A stretch of 64,000 nt of DNA. Source: Limnohabitans kasalickyi (GTDB lineage Bacteria > Pseudomonadota > Gammaproteobacteria > Burkholderiales > Burkholderiaceae_C). The stretch lies in the NCBI GenBank assembly GCA_965234325.1, contig OZ248415.1, positions 341,325 to 405,324 on the forward strand. Direction: 5' to 3'. Made by a program: the position numbers and the translations under genes. How positions within the stretch are numbered: position 1 is the stretch's first letter; each line of letters begins with the position of its first letter. A model generated the notes under the pieces. That model was given only the letters and a program-made list of their open reading frames with translations, had not been told where the DNA came from and ran no database searches. This document shows, one piece after another, positions 25,361-33,998 of the stretch.

Positions 25361-26313
25361 TTAGATTCTTTGTAAAAACCAAGTTTTTTGAGTGTGGGCT
25401 CGTCGTTGACTTCAAAGAGCAGAGACGTCTCATGCGCCCTGATCTCGAATTCGGTCCACGAAGGAACAGCCAGCACATCGCCGGGCTGCCACGTCACTTG
25501 CAGCTCGCCGACGGTGGCGTGCCCTGAGCCTTGGGCCACAGAAAAAATACGGCTGGCAGTGCTGCGGTGTTTTTGGGTACTGGCTTGGGGTTGCAGCTGG
25601 ATGAAGTTCAACGCTTGCGTCAAAAAGTGGTCCGCGGTGTGGAGGGGCACACGTCTGACGCCTCCTGTTTGTGGTGCCTGGTTAAGTTCAGACTGCACCT
25701 GCGCGCTTTGAAACCAGAAGGGGTGACTCAGGGGCTGCTGCTCGACGGGCTGGTGCGCTTGGCCAAATTCTTCAAAGAACATGGGCTCTAGCAAATGCAC
25801 CAATGGCACATCCAAGATATCAATCCAATACGCATTGCTGTCGCTGTCATTGAAATGGCTGTGCCAGCAACCACTCGGCGTGAGCAAGACGTCGCCGGGC
25901 AACATGGGCAATTGCACGCCATCGACCACACTGAAGACGCCGGGCTTGGCATCCAGCACAAAGCGCAAGGCGTTGGGTGTATGTCGGTGGGGGCGCGCGT
26001 ATTCGCCAGGCTTGATCATTTGGTAGGCAGCAACCATCGTGCGCACGGTGTCGTAGTCGTTGTCTCCGACGGGGTTGAACAGCAGTAGGTTGCGCCGCTC
26101 GGCCAATTCGGTGCCAATCCAACGACCCGCTTGATCCAAAGCCAATCGTCCGAGTTCATAAGACCAATGGCGTGGCAGGAACGCCGTGTTGGGCGTTTTC
26201 CAAAGAGAAGCCCGCTTTTTATGCCAGCCTGCCGTTAAATGGTTAGCGGCCAGTAAAGGGTAAAGGTCGTCGAGGCTTTGGGCGGATTGAACGCTTTGCA
26301 AGGTGGTGCGCAT
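25357..26313 (-). CDS. Gentisate 1,2-dioxygenase-like bicupin
   Basis: Double-cupin protein of 318 residues. The N-terminal cupin carries ARPHRHTPNALRFVL with iron-ligand candidates H109 and H111 and a later histidine in GCWHSHFND; the C-terminal cupin (VTWQPGDVLAVPSW) has lost the histidine set. This is the arrangement of gentisate/salicylate/1-hydroxy-2-naphthoate dioxygenases, which open the ring of gentisate to maleylpyruvate. It is slightly shorter than typical members. It lies between the FAH hydrolase (3-base gap) and the monooxygenase (overlap). Confidence 0.83.
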   Translation of the reverse strand: MRTTLQSVQSAQSLDDLYPLLAANHLTAGWHKKRASLWKTPNTAFLPRHWSYELGRLALDQAGRWIGTELAERRNLLLFNPVGDNDYDTVRTMVAAYQMIKPGEYARPHRHTPNALRFVLDAKPGVFSVVDGVQLPMLPGDVLLTPSGCWHSHFNDSDSNAYWIDILDVPLVHLLEPMFFEEFGQAHQPVEQQPLSHPFWFQSAQVQSELNQAPQTGGVRRVPLHTADHFLTQALNFIQLQPQASTQKHRSTASRIFSVAQGSGHATVGELQVTWQPGDVLAVPSWTEFEIRAHETSLLFEVNDEPTLKKLGFYKESK

Positions 26314-26316
26314 GGT

Positions 26317-27201
26317 TCAACTGGCCCGAACAAATTCATAAGGTTTTTCAAACACGATGTTGGCGCCGCGTGTGCCCTGAACGACTGGGATGTCCATGCG
26401 TCCGATGTGCGCGACTTCAATGCTGACGCGGTCGCCTGCATGGACGGGACCTACACCCGCTGGGGTGCCAGAGGCAATGATGTCGCCCGGGTACAGGGTG
26501 GCGGCGGAAGAGGCGATTGAAATCATGTGTGCGATGTCCACAATCAAGTCGCGTGTGTTGGCTTGTTGTTTCAATTCGCCATTGACCCACAGCTTCATGT
26601 CGATGTTGCAAGGGTCGGGCACTTCGTCAGCGGTGACGATCCAGGGGCCCACGGGGGTGAAGGTGTCGTAAGACTTGCGCATCACGCGCTCTTCTTTGCC
26701 GCGAATGGTCATGTCTAGCAAGCAGGCGTACCCAAACAAATGGTCCAGCGCTTTCTCGACCGGAATTTGGCGACCTATTTTGCCAATGATGAGGGCGATT
26801 TCACACTCGTGGTGAATCTCGCGGCCAGGTAGGGCAGGGAGTTCAATCGGCTCAGACGCGCCCGACAACGAGGAGTTGGCTTTTAAGAAAAACCCTTGGA
26901 CATTGGCCAGCCTGCGTGTCGCCATTTCGGTCGCGTGGTCGTGGTAGTTGACCGGGTAGGCCAGCAGTTTGTTGGGCCACGGGATGGGCGTTTGCAAATG
27001 AACGTCTGCGATGGGCATGCCAGCTTGCGTGGCCAAGGCTTGTGCAAAAGCAGGGGCGAGTGTTGCAAAGTTTTGGATGACCTGATTCATGCCCACAGGT
27101 GGCCATGCAGCTGCATCCACGCCTGCCAGTGTGGTGACGTCGACCACGCGCTGTCCATCCGTGACGCCAATGCGTCCGTCGTTAAAGCGAACCAATTTCA
27201 T
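26317..27201 (-). CDS. FAH-family hydrolase, likely fumarylpyruvate/maleylpyruvate hydrolase
   Basis: Protein of 294 residues. The catalytic domain, from about residue 80, contains YPVNYHDHATEM, the metal-binding EIHHECEIALIIG (about 127-139) and LLDMTIRG, followed by the typical end DIIASGTPAGVG. FAH enzymes hydrolyse the C-C bond of ring-cleavage products. First gene of the minus-strand operon with the dioxygenase and monooxygenase, which gives the assignment to fumarylpyruvate. No maleylpyruvate isomerase was found in the operon, so direct maleylpyruvate cleavage or an isomerase elsewhere must be considered. Confidence 0.85.
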   Translation of the reverse strand: MKLVRFNDGRIGVTDGQRVVDVTTLAGVDAAAWPPVGMNQVIQNFATLAPAFAQALATQAGMPIADVHLQTPIPWPNKLLAYPVNYHDHATEMATRRLANVQGFFLKANSSLSGASEPIELPALPGREIHHECEIALIIGKIGRQIPVEKALDHLFGYACLLDMTIRGKEERVMRKSYDTFTPVGPWIVTADEVPDPCNIDMKLWVNGELKQQANTRDLIVDIAHMISIASSAATLYPGDIIASGTPAGVGPVHAGDRVSIEVAHIGRMDIPVVQGTRGANIVFEKPYEFVRAS

Positions 27202-27307
27202 GGTGTCCTTTCAAAGCCCATTCACAGATGAAGCACACCTTACTGCCTGTTCTGTCGATACGCTGTCGTGTAGTTGACCCAGGTTTGGGGTGGGTTCCGC
27301 TAGATTC

Positions 27308-27334
27308 AATCACGCAGAAGTTGTCTGCGTGATT
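27308..27334. promoter_or_regulatory. 11-bp-arm inverted repeat in divergent promoter region
   Basis: AATCACGCAGA and TCTGCGTGATT, perfect over 11 bases per arm around a 5-base centre. It sits in the 147-base region between the gentisate operon (minus) and the Bug/ThDP operon (plus), ending three bases before the AGGAG ribosome site of the Bug gene. It may be an operator for a dimeric regulator or a leader-mRNA hairpin near the ribosome site. Confidence 0.55.
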
Positions 27335-27348
27335 CCTAGGAGACGGGC

Positions 27349-28335
27349 ATGTTCAATCTGTTGATTTGGGGCCAGCGCTGCTTGGCGGTGGTGTTGGGTT
27401 TTGGGCTGACCTTGGCGCATGCGGCCAGTCCCGTCTATCCAGAGCGTCCTGTCAAACTGATCATCCCCTATGCGGCCGGTGGGCCCACCGATGTTTTGGG
27501 GCGAATCGTTGGCCAAAAGATGGGCGAGTTGCTGAAACAAACGGTGGTCATTGAAAACCGGCCAGGCTCTGGGGCGACCGTCGGTTTCACGGCGGTGGCC
27601 AAAGCGCCGGCGGACGGCTACACCCTGCTGTTAGGCGACATCAACTTGTCTGTGAATCCGTTTCTTTACAAAAACTTGGCGTATGACGCTCAAAAAGATT
27701 TTGCACCCATTGGTTTGATCGCTTCGGCACCTTTGGTGATGCTGGTCAATCAAAATTTCCCTGCCAAAAATTTGCAAGAGCTCATGGCGCTCGCCAAGGC
27801 TGATCCGGGTAAGTTGACGTTTGGATCTGCGGGAGCCGGTAATACCACCCACTTGGCGATGGAGCTGTTCAAGTCGAAGTTTGGGCTTGACCTGGTCCAT
27901 GTCCCCTACAAAGGCGCCAACCCCGCCATCAACGATTTGGTGGCGGGCCACATTCACATCATGGTGACGGGACTGAGTGGGGCCAAGGCGTTGGTCGAAT
28001 CGGGCAAGTTGCGGGCCTTGGCGATCACAGGGGATAAACGTGCCGCAAGTTTGCCCAACGTCCCGACCTTTGCGGAAGCGGGTGCCTCGTTGCCTGAGAT
28101 GAAGGTGGGTTCTTGGTGGGGGTTGTTTGCACCCGCCGGCACGCCTGGGGATGTGACGGGGGAATTGCAGAAAGCCTTGGTTCAAAGCTTGGCGTCAGCG
28201 GATGTCAAGCAGCGCTTGAAAGACCTCAACATTGAGCCATTGCCGAGCACACAGCAAGAGTTAGAGCGCTGGGTGACGCAAGAAATGAATACGTGGGGGC
28301 AAGTCATCAAACGCTCAGGCATTCAGCCCGAGTAA
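27349..28335 (+). CDS. Bug/TctC-type periplasmic receptor (5 of 6)
   Basis: Protein of 328 residues. Signal sequence from MFNLLIWGQRCLAVVLGFGL to about AHAAS (residue 26), mature start YPERPVKLIIPYAAGG. Ribosome site CTAGGAGAC directly behind a strong inverted repeat. It is divergent from the gentisate operon and 88 bases before the ThDP enzyme; it could serve either pathway. No TctAB directly adjacent, although the TctCBA operon is 5 kb away. Confidence 0.9.
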   Translation: MFNLLIWGQRCLAVVLGFGLTLAHAASPVYPERPVKLIIPYAAGGPTDVLGRIVGQKMGELLKQTVVIENRPGSGATVGFTAVAKAPADGYTLLLGDINLSVNPFLYKNLAYDAQKDFAPIGLIASAPLVMLVNQNFPAKNLQELMALAKADPGKLTFGSAGAGNTTHLAMELFKSKFGLDLVHVPYKGANPAINDLVAGHIHIMVTGLSGAKALVESGKLRALAITGDKRAASLPNVPTFAEAGASLPEMKVGSWWGLFAPAGTPGDVTGELQKALVQSLASADVKQRLKDLNIEPLPSTQQELERWVTQEMNTWGQVIKRSGIQPE

Positions 28336-28348
28336 GCGCTGGTAATTT

Positions 28349-28364
28349 CTAGGGAATCCCCTAG
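28349..28364. promoter_or_regulatory. Short hairpin CTAGGG-N4-CCCTAG between Bug and ThDP genes
   Basis: Perfect 6-base arms with a 4-base loop, 14 bases after the Bug stop. No T-run follows, so a classical terminator is doubtful; attenuation or operator use is possible. Confidence 0.3.
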
Positions 28365-28387
28365 CGAGAAGCGGGAAGAATGATTGC

Positions 28388-28397
28388 TAGCATGCTA
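28388..28397. promoter_or_regulatory. Palindrome TAGCATGCTA upstream of the ThDP operon
   Basis: A perfect 10-base palindrome 27 bases before the ThDP-enzyme ATG, followed by an A-rich stretch. Placement fits a regulator site over the core promoter of the operon. Confidence 0.3.
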
Positions 28398-28423
28398 ACG
28401 AAAATACACCGAGCCCGTTTCAT

Positions 28424-30154
28424 ATGCACTCTGACACCCACGCCACCACCTCCCATTATTTTTGGAAGGGGCTGACAGATTTGGGGGTGGACCATGTGTT
28501 TTCCAACTTGGGCACAGACCACGTTTCTTTGATTGAAGAGCTGGCCCGTTGGGACCGCGAGGGCTTGGCGCATCCCAATGTGGTGCTGTGTCCGCATGAA
28601 AACGTGGCCATGCACATGGCCGCAGGTTATGCCGCTGTCACAGGCAAAGGGCAGGCGGTGATGGTGCATGTGGACGCTGGCACCGCCAACGCGGCCATGG
28701 GCATGCACAACATGTTCAGAGCACGGTTGCCTGTGATGCTCATTGCCGGTAAGGCCCCCTACACCTTGCGCGGTGAGTTGCCAGGATCGCGAGACAACTA
28801 TGTGCACTTTGTGCAAGACCCGTTTGACATCGCCAGCTTGGTGCGCCCGTATGTGAAATGGGAATACAACTTGCCCAGTGGCGTGATCACCCAAGAGGTA
28901 CTGCGCCGTGGTCATTCCGTGATGCAAAGTGACCCGCCGGGCCCGGTGTATCTGACCTTGCCCCGTGAGGTGTTGGCCGAGTCGTGGGGCGACGACCAAG
29001 CGAAAGCCTTCAGTGCCGAGCGATATGGCCCAGTGTTAGCCGGTGGCGTTGAACCCTCAACAGCGCGTCGCCTGGCCGAGCAACTGATGGCCGCCGATCG
29101 GCCCATCGTCGTCACGTCGTATTTGGGGCGCAAACCTGAAGCGGTGCAGGCGCTGGAAGCCCTGGCCGAGCTGTGCGGCATTCGGGTGTTTGAATTCAGC
29201 CCTAGCTATTTGTGTATCTCGCGTGCTTCGCCTTGCTTTGCGGGGTTCGATCCCGGTGTTTCCATGGCGAGTACCGACGTGGGGTGGTTGCTCGATGTAG
29301 ACGTGCCATGGTTGCCCAAATTTTTGCAAGATAACCCGCACACACACTGGACACAAGTGGATGTGGATGCCATCAAAAAAGATTTCCCTATGTGGGGCTT
29401 TGCCACCGATGTGCGTTTGCAGGCCGATTGCGCCACGGTGTTGCGACAAGTGATCGATGACGTGAAGGCCCTGGCCGATGCTGCATTTCACACGCGTGTC
29501 GCTGTGCGCATGGCACAGATAGAGATTGAGCACGAACAGCGTCAAGCCAACATCGAAAAATTAGGCATTCAGCCAGGCAAGCCAGGTGCGATCAGTCCTG
29601 CCTACTTGTGTGCGCAGCTTGGGCAAGCGTTGGCGCCCGACGATGTGGTGATCAACGAGGCCATTCGCAACACACCTGCTGTGCTGAACCAAATTTCGCG
29701 TAGCCAACCGCTCACCTTGTTGGGGGGTGCCGGGGGTGGTTTGGGCTATAGCGGCGGCATGGCGCTGGGGGTGAAACTCGCCAAGCCTGACGTTCGGGTG
29801 GTGCACATCGTTGGCGATGGTGGTTTTCATTTCTCAACGCCTACCTCGGTGTATGCCACGGCGCAGCGTTACAACTTGCCCATCTTCACCGTGGTGTTGG
29901 ACAACGGAGGATGGCAGGCGGTCAAAGAAGCGGTGCTGCGTGTGTACCCCGACGGCGAAGCTGCGCAGTCCAATGAATTTCAAGCCCGTTTGCAAGGCCC
30001 TGAGCGCCACTTTGAGCAAGTGGCGCAAGCCTTTGGTGCTTACGGTGAATGTGTGAGCGACCCTGCAGATGTCGCAGACGCGATCGCCCGTTGTTTGCAA
30101 GCCTTGCATGATGGGCGTGCTGCTGTGTTGAATGTGCAAATCGGTCTTCAGTGA
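28424..30154 (+). CDS. ThDP-dependent enzyme of the acetolactate synthase/benzoylformate decarboxylase superfamily
   Basis: Protein of 576 residues with the three-domain layout of ThDP enzymes. The activating glutamate is E59 (CPHENVAMHMAAGYA), the Mg/ThDP motif starts GDGGFHFSTP at 464 and ends with N494 in VVLDNGGW. It is not an obvious acetolactate synthase: the central FAD-type domain is poorly conserved and no regulatory subunit gene is near. As the first gene of the Mo-hydroxylase operon it may decarboxylate or ligate a 2-keto acid formed in the pathway. No ribosome site of quality was seen before the ATG, so the start is moderately sure. Confidence 0.8.
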   Translation: MHSDTHATTSHYFWKGLTDLGVDHVFSNLGTDHVSLIEELARWDREGLAHPNVVLCPHENVAMHMAAGYAAVTGKGQAVMVHVDAGTANAAMGMHNMFRARLPVMLIAGKAPYTLRGELPGSRDNYVHFVQDPFDIASLVRPYVKWEYNLPSGVITQEVLRRGHSVMQSDPPGPVYLTLPREVLAESWGDDQAKAFSAERYGPVLAGGVEPSTARRLAEQLMAADRPIVVTSYLGRKPEAVQALEALAELCGIRVFEFSPSYLCISRASPCFAGFDPGVSMASTDVGWLLDVDVPWLPKFLQDNPHTHWTQVDVDAIKKDFPMWGFATDVRLQADCATVLRQVIDDVKALADAAFHTRVAVRMAQIEIEHEQRQANIEKLGIQPGKPGAISPAYLCAQLGQALAPDDVVINEAIRNTPAVLNQISRSQPLTLLGGAGGGLGYSGGMALGVKLAKPDVRVVHIVGDGGFHFSTPTSVYATAQRYNLPIFTVVLDNGGWQAVKEAVLRVYPDGEAAQSNEFQARLQGPERHFEQVAQAFGAYGECVSDPADVADAIARCLQALHDGRAAVLNVQIGLQ

Positions 30155-30180
30155 TGCCAGTTTTCAAGGAACTTTTAACC

Positions 30181-31155
30181 ATGTCTGTGTTTGCTCGTAA
30201 GCGTGCGTTTTTGACCAAGCTGGTCTGTATGGGTGCTTTGCTGACCCCACTTTTTAGCGCCGCTGCTGATTACCCGACGCGCCCGATCACCATCGTGGTG
30301 GGTTATTCACCCGGTGGCGCCAATGATGTGCTGGCGCGCATCGTGGCCGAAAAATTAACGCTCAGCCTCGGTCAGTCCGTGATTGTCGAAAACCGGCCGG
30401 GCGTTGCCTCCATTGTTGGCGCAAGTTATGTGGCCAAAGCCAAACCCGATGGCTACACCTTGTTGATGGGGGCCAGTGGCCCCATCGTGTTTAACCATGT
30501 GCTCTATGCCAAGTTGCCTTACACGCCGCAAGACTTCGCCCCCATTTCTTTGGTGGGCACCTTTCCCTTGGTGATGCTTACCAACGTTAATAACCCTGCC
30601 AAATCGGTGGCGGAGATGGTGAGCTTTGCCAAGCAAAACCCAGACAAAGTCAATTACAGTGCGCCTTCTGCCTCGTTTCAGTTGATTGCCGAATTGTTCA
30701 ACGGGAAAACCGGCACACGTTTTCAGCACATCCCCTACAAAGGAAGCGCTGACGCCATCACGGCCGTCATGACCCAAGATGTGACGATGACCTTGATTGA
30801 TACAGGCCCGGCTTTGACCGCCTTACAGGGTGGTCGCGTCAAGGCCATGGCCGTCACCTCAGGTGAGCGTTTGAAAGACTTGCCCAATGTGCCCACCATG
30901 ACAGAGCTGGGCGTTGACATCAACGTGTCGTTTTGGAGTGGTCTACTTGCCCCCGCTGGCACACCGCCTGCGATTGTCAAAAGAATTCAAGAGGAAGTGG
31001 CGCGTGTGTTGGAATTGCCTGATGTTAAAAAACGCATCACGGGCCTGGCCATCACGCCTGTCAGCAACACCCCCGAGCAATTTGACAAAATGATCACGCA
31101 AGAGATCAACGCTTGGCGTCAAGTCGCCACAGAAAAAAATATCAAAGCCAACTGA
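30181..31155 (+). CDS. Bug/TctC-type periplasmic receptor (6 of 6)
   Basis: Protein of 324 residues from MSVFARKRAFLTKLV, chosen because AAGGA precedes it and because it gives a normal signal peptide (to about FSAAA, residue 25); an ATG ten codons earlier overlaps the end of the ThDP gene. Mature start YPTRPITIVVGYSPGG. Embedded between the ThDP gene and the Mo-hydroxylase large subunit, so it probably recruits the substrate of this operon. Confidence 0.88.
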   Translation: MSVFARKRAFLTKLVCMGALLTPLFSAAADYPTRPITIVVGYSPGGANDVLARIVAEKLTLSLGQSVIVENRPGVASIVGASYVAKAKPDGYTLLMGASGPIVFNHVLYAKLPYTPQDFAPISLVGTFPLVMLTNVNNPAKSVAEMVSFAKQNPDKVNYSAPSASFQLIAELFNGKTGTRFQHIPYKGSADAITAVMTQDVTMTLIDTGPALTALQGGRVKAMAVTSGERLKDLPNVPTMTELGVDINVSFWSGLLAPAGTPPAIVKRIQEEVARVLELPDVKKRITGLAITPVSNTPEQFDKMITQEINAWRQVATEKNIKAN

Positions 31156-31195
31156 CCTTTTGTCGACGGCTTTAACTTTACGGAGATTGAACTTG

Positions 31196-33502
31196 GTGAA
31201 CCCCTCAAAATTTGGCAGCGGACAAGCTGTTCAGCGTTTGGAAGACTCACAGTTGCTCAAGGGCGCTGGCGTCTATACCAACGACATCACGCCAGACGGT
31301 CAAACCCGTTTGTGTTTTGTGCGTTCGCCTTATGCGCACGCACGCATTGTGTCGATCGACACCTCTGCTGCCGAGGCCATGCCCGGCGTGCACTTGGTGG
31401 TCACGGGCCCGCAGCTCAAAGACGCAGGCATGAAACCCATGCCCAGGCCCGTGAATTTCACCCGTGCAGATGGCACACCCGCCGCATCGCCCGATCGACG
31501 CATTTTGGCGGCTGACCGTGTGCGCTACGTGGGTGAGGCTGTGGCCGCCGTGGTGGCTGACACCGAAGAGCAGGCACGCAATGCCGCTGAAGCTGTGATA
31601 GTTGAGTTTGAAGAGTTGCCCTGCGCGGTGACCTTCGATGACGCGTTGAAAGCAGACGCGCCTTTGCTGTGTGATGCACCCGACAACCGCGTGGCCGAAA
31701 CACGCTATGGCGATGCAGCGGCCACGGCCCAAGCCTTTGCACAGGCTGCGCATGTGGTGCAACTCGACATCACCAACCAACGCTTGGTGGCCTTGACGAT
31801 TGAGCCCCGCAGCGTGTTGGTGACCCAAGAGCAAGGTCGTTTGGTGGTCCGCATGAGCACCCAAATGCCGACTGCTGTGCGCACTTTGGTGTGTGATTTG
31901 CTGGGGCTTCCCACCTCGCAAGTGCGCGTGGTAGTGGGTGATGTGGGCGGTGGTTTTGGCATGAAAACCGGCGTTTACCCTGAAGACTTGGTGGTGGCCT
32001 ACGCCGCCCACACCTTGCAGCGCTCTGTCAAGTGGATTGCCGACCGCAATGAAGACTTTTTGAGCAGTGCCCACGGCCGTGATGTGTCTGTCAAAGCGGG
32101 CTTGGCTTTGGATGCACAGGGCAAGATTTTGGCTCTGCGCATTGACACGCTTGCCAACGCCGGTGCCTACCCGTCGATGACGGGTGTAGCCATTCAACTG
32201 CTCATCGGACCTTGGGTGCAAAGCAGCGTGTATGACATTCAGCTGATTGACTATCACTTTGTGGGTGTGTTGACCAACACCTCGTCGACTGGGGCTTACC
32301 GAGGTGCAGGTCGTCCAGAAGCGATTTACAACATGGAGCGTTTGATGGACGAGGCTGCACGGCAGTCTGGCATCGATCGCATTGAATTGCGCCGCCGCAA
32401 CATGATTGCGCCTTCGCAAATGCCTTATAAAAACCCCATGGGTCAAACCTATGACACGGGCAACTTTGCGTCCATCATGGACCAAGGCTTGGCACAAGCA
32501 AAGTGGGACAGCTTTGCAGAGCGCGCCCAGCAGTCTGCGCAGCGCGGACGCTGGCGCGGCTTGGGTGTGGCCACGTTCTTAGAGTGGACCGGCGGCAACG
32601 CCTTGGAAGAAAACGTGCATGTGCAGGTCCTGCCAGACGGCGTGATCGAGGTGTTCACCGCCGTCAACGCCATGGGGCAGGGTATTGCCACGTCTTTGGC
32701 TCAGCTGGTGGTCGATGTCTTTGGTGTGCCACTTTCCCAAGTGCGCATCGTCATGGGCGATACAGACCGCGGCAATGGGTTTGGCAGCGCGGGCTCGCGC
32801 TCCTTGTTCACGGGCGGCTCGGCTGTGAGCGTGGGCGCCAAGCAAACGCTAGACAAAGCGCAAGAATTGGCGGCCGAGGCTTTGGAGGCATCGGCGCAAG
32901 ACTTGCGCTATGAGCAAGGCGCTTTCCATGTGGCGGGTACAGACCTGAAAATTGGCTTGGCCGAACTGGCGGCGCGTCAGCCTGAGCAACGCATTGAACT
33001 CAACTCCACCACCGCAGCAAGTGGCCCGACCTGGCCCAATGGTTGCCATGTATGCGAAGTCGAGTTAGACCCGCAAACCGGCGAAGTGCAGGTGGTCTCT
33101 TACACCTCGATGAACGACGTGGGGCGCGTGGTCAACCCGATCATTGTGCGCGGCCAACTCGATGGCGGTGCCGTGCAAGGCATTGGCCAAGCCTTGCTGG
33201 AGGAGGTGGTGTATGACCCTGAAACGGGCCAGCTCTTGACCGGCAGTTTGATGGACTACGCCGTGCCGCATGCCGACATCATGCCGGGCTTGTTTGACAC
33301 CCACACGGACGAAAGCATTCCTTGTAAAAACAACGTGTTGGGTGTGAAAGGCGTGGGCGAACTCGGCACCATTGGTGCCACGCCCGCCGTGGTCAATGCC
33401 GTTGCCGATGCCTTGGCCCGCCACGGTCGCGCTGACTTATCGCCTCAGCTGCAAATGCCGCTGACCCCTTATCGCCTCTGGCGCTTGATGCAAAAAGGCT
33501 AA
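31196..33502 (+). CDS. Molybdenum hydroxylase large (molybdopterin-binding) subunit, xanthine oxidase family
   Basis: Protein of 768 residues. The active-site loop AYRGAGRPEA (367-376) is of the general type; the AYRCSFR loop of genuine CO dehydrogenase is missing. The catalytic glutamate is in GVGELGTIGA (E722). Other cofactor segments are GGGFGMKTG (about 256) and GQGIATSLAQ. It should hydroxylate an N-heterocycle, aldehyde or aromatic carbon using water. The start is GTG (or TTG one codon earlier), placed behind CGGAG; the upstream in-frame TTG at 31160 has no ribosome site. Followed after 4 bases by the iron-sulfur subunit. Confidence 0.88.
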   Translation: MNPSKFGSGQAVQRLEDSQLLKGAGVYTNDITPDGQTRLCFVRSPYAHARIVSIDTSAAEAMPGVHLVVTGPQLKDAGMKPMPRPVNFTRADGTPAASPDRRILAADRVRYVGEAVAAVVADTEEQARNAAEAVIVEFEELPCAVTFDDALKADAPLLCDAPDNRVAETRYGDAAATAQAFAQAAHVVQLDITNQRLVALTIEPRSVLVTQEQGRLVVRMSTQMPTAVRTLVCDLLGLPTSQVRVVVGDVGGGFGMKTGVYPEDLVVAYAAHTLQRSVKWIADRNEDFLSSAHGRDVSVKAGLALDAQGKILALRIDTLANAGAYPSMTGVAIQLLIGPWVQSSVYDIQLIDYHFVGVLTNTSSTGAYRGAGRPEAIYNMERLMDEAARQSGIDRIELRRRNMIAPSQMPYKNPMGQTYDTGNFASIMDQGLAQAKWDSFAERAQQSAQRGRWRGLGVATFLEWTGGNALEENVHVQVLPDGVIEVFTAVNAMGQGIATSLAQLVVDVFGVPLSQVRIVMGDTDRGNGFGSAGSRSLFTGGSAVSVGAKQTLDKAQELAAEALEASAQDLRYEQGAFHVAGTDLKIGLAELAARQPEQRIELNSTTAASGPTWPNGCHVCEVELDPQTGEVQVVSYTSMNDVGRVVNPIIVRGQLDGGAVQGIGQALLEEVVYDPETGQLLTGSLMDYAVPHADIMPGLFDTHTDESIPCKNNVLGVKGVGELGTIGATPAVVNAVADALARHGRADLSPQLQMPLTPYRLWRLMQKG

Positions 33503-33506
33503 AAAA

Positions 33507-33986
33507 ATGGACACTTTGATGCCAGTTACTTTGATCGTGAACGGCCAAGCCGTCACCCTAGATGCAGCACCCAACACCTTGCTGGTGCAGGCCTTGCGCG
33601 AACACTTGCAACTCACCGGCACCCATGTGGGTTGCGACACGGCTCAGTGCGGTGCTTGCACGGTGTTGATGAATGGCAACGCCATCAAGTCGTGCAACGT
33701 GCTGCTCGCGCAAGCGCAGGGCGCGCAAATCACCACCATTGAAGGTTTGGCCAGTGCCGATGGCACGCTGCACCCCATGCAAGAAGCGTTCAAATCCTGC
33801 CATGGCTTGCAGTGCGGTTTTTGTACGCCAGGCATGGTGATGGCGGCAGTGGGTTTTTGTCAAAAAAATTCAGCTGTGGACGCGCAAGATGTGCGTCATG
33901 CGCTGGAGGGCAATCTGTGCCGTTGCACCGGTTATCAAAACATTGTGTTGGCTGTGCAGCAAGGCGCTGCAGGCATGAAGGCTTAA
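33507..33986 (+). CDS. Molybdenum hydroxylase small [2Fe-2S] subunit
   Basis: Protein of 159 residues with both iron-sulfur clusters of the family: plant-ferredoxin type C43, C48, C51 and C63, and the helical-domain type C103, C106, C138 and C140 (CGFC and CRC). It passes electrons from the Mo centre to the FAD subunit. It sits between the large and FAD subunit genes, in the order large-small-medium. Confidence 0.95.
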   Translation: MDTLMPVTLIVNGQAVTLDAAPNTLLVQALREHLQLTGTHVGCDTAQCGACTVLMNGNAIKSCNVLLAQAQGAQITTIEGLASADGTLHPMQEAFKSCHGLQCGFCTPGMVMAAVGFCQKNSAVDAQDVRHALEGNLCRCTGYQNIVLAVQQGAAGMKA

Positions 33987-33998
33987 GGAGCACACGTT

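Noticed and set aside
31247..32497. Open reading frame of 416 residues on the minus strand inside the Mo-hydroxylase large subunit
   Set aside because: Composition is unnatural for a protein (histidine- and arginine-rich) and the plus frame carries all motifs of the large subunit.
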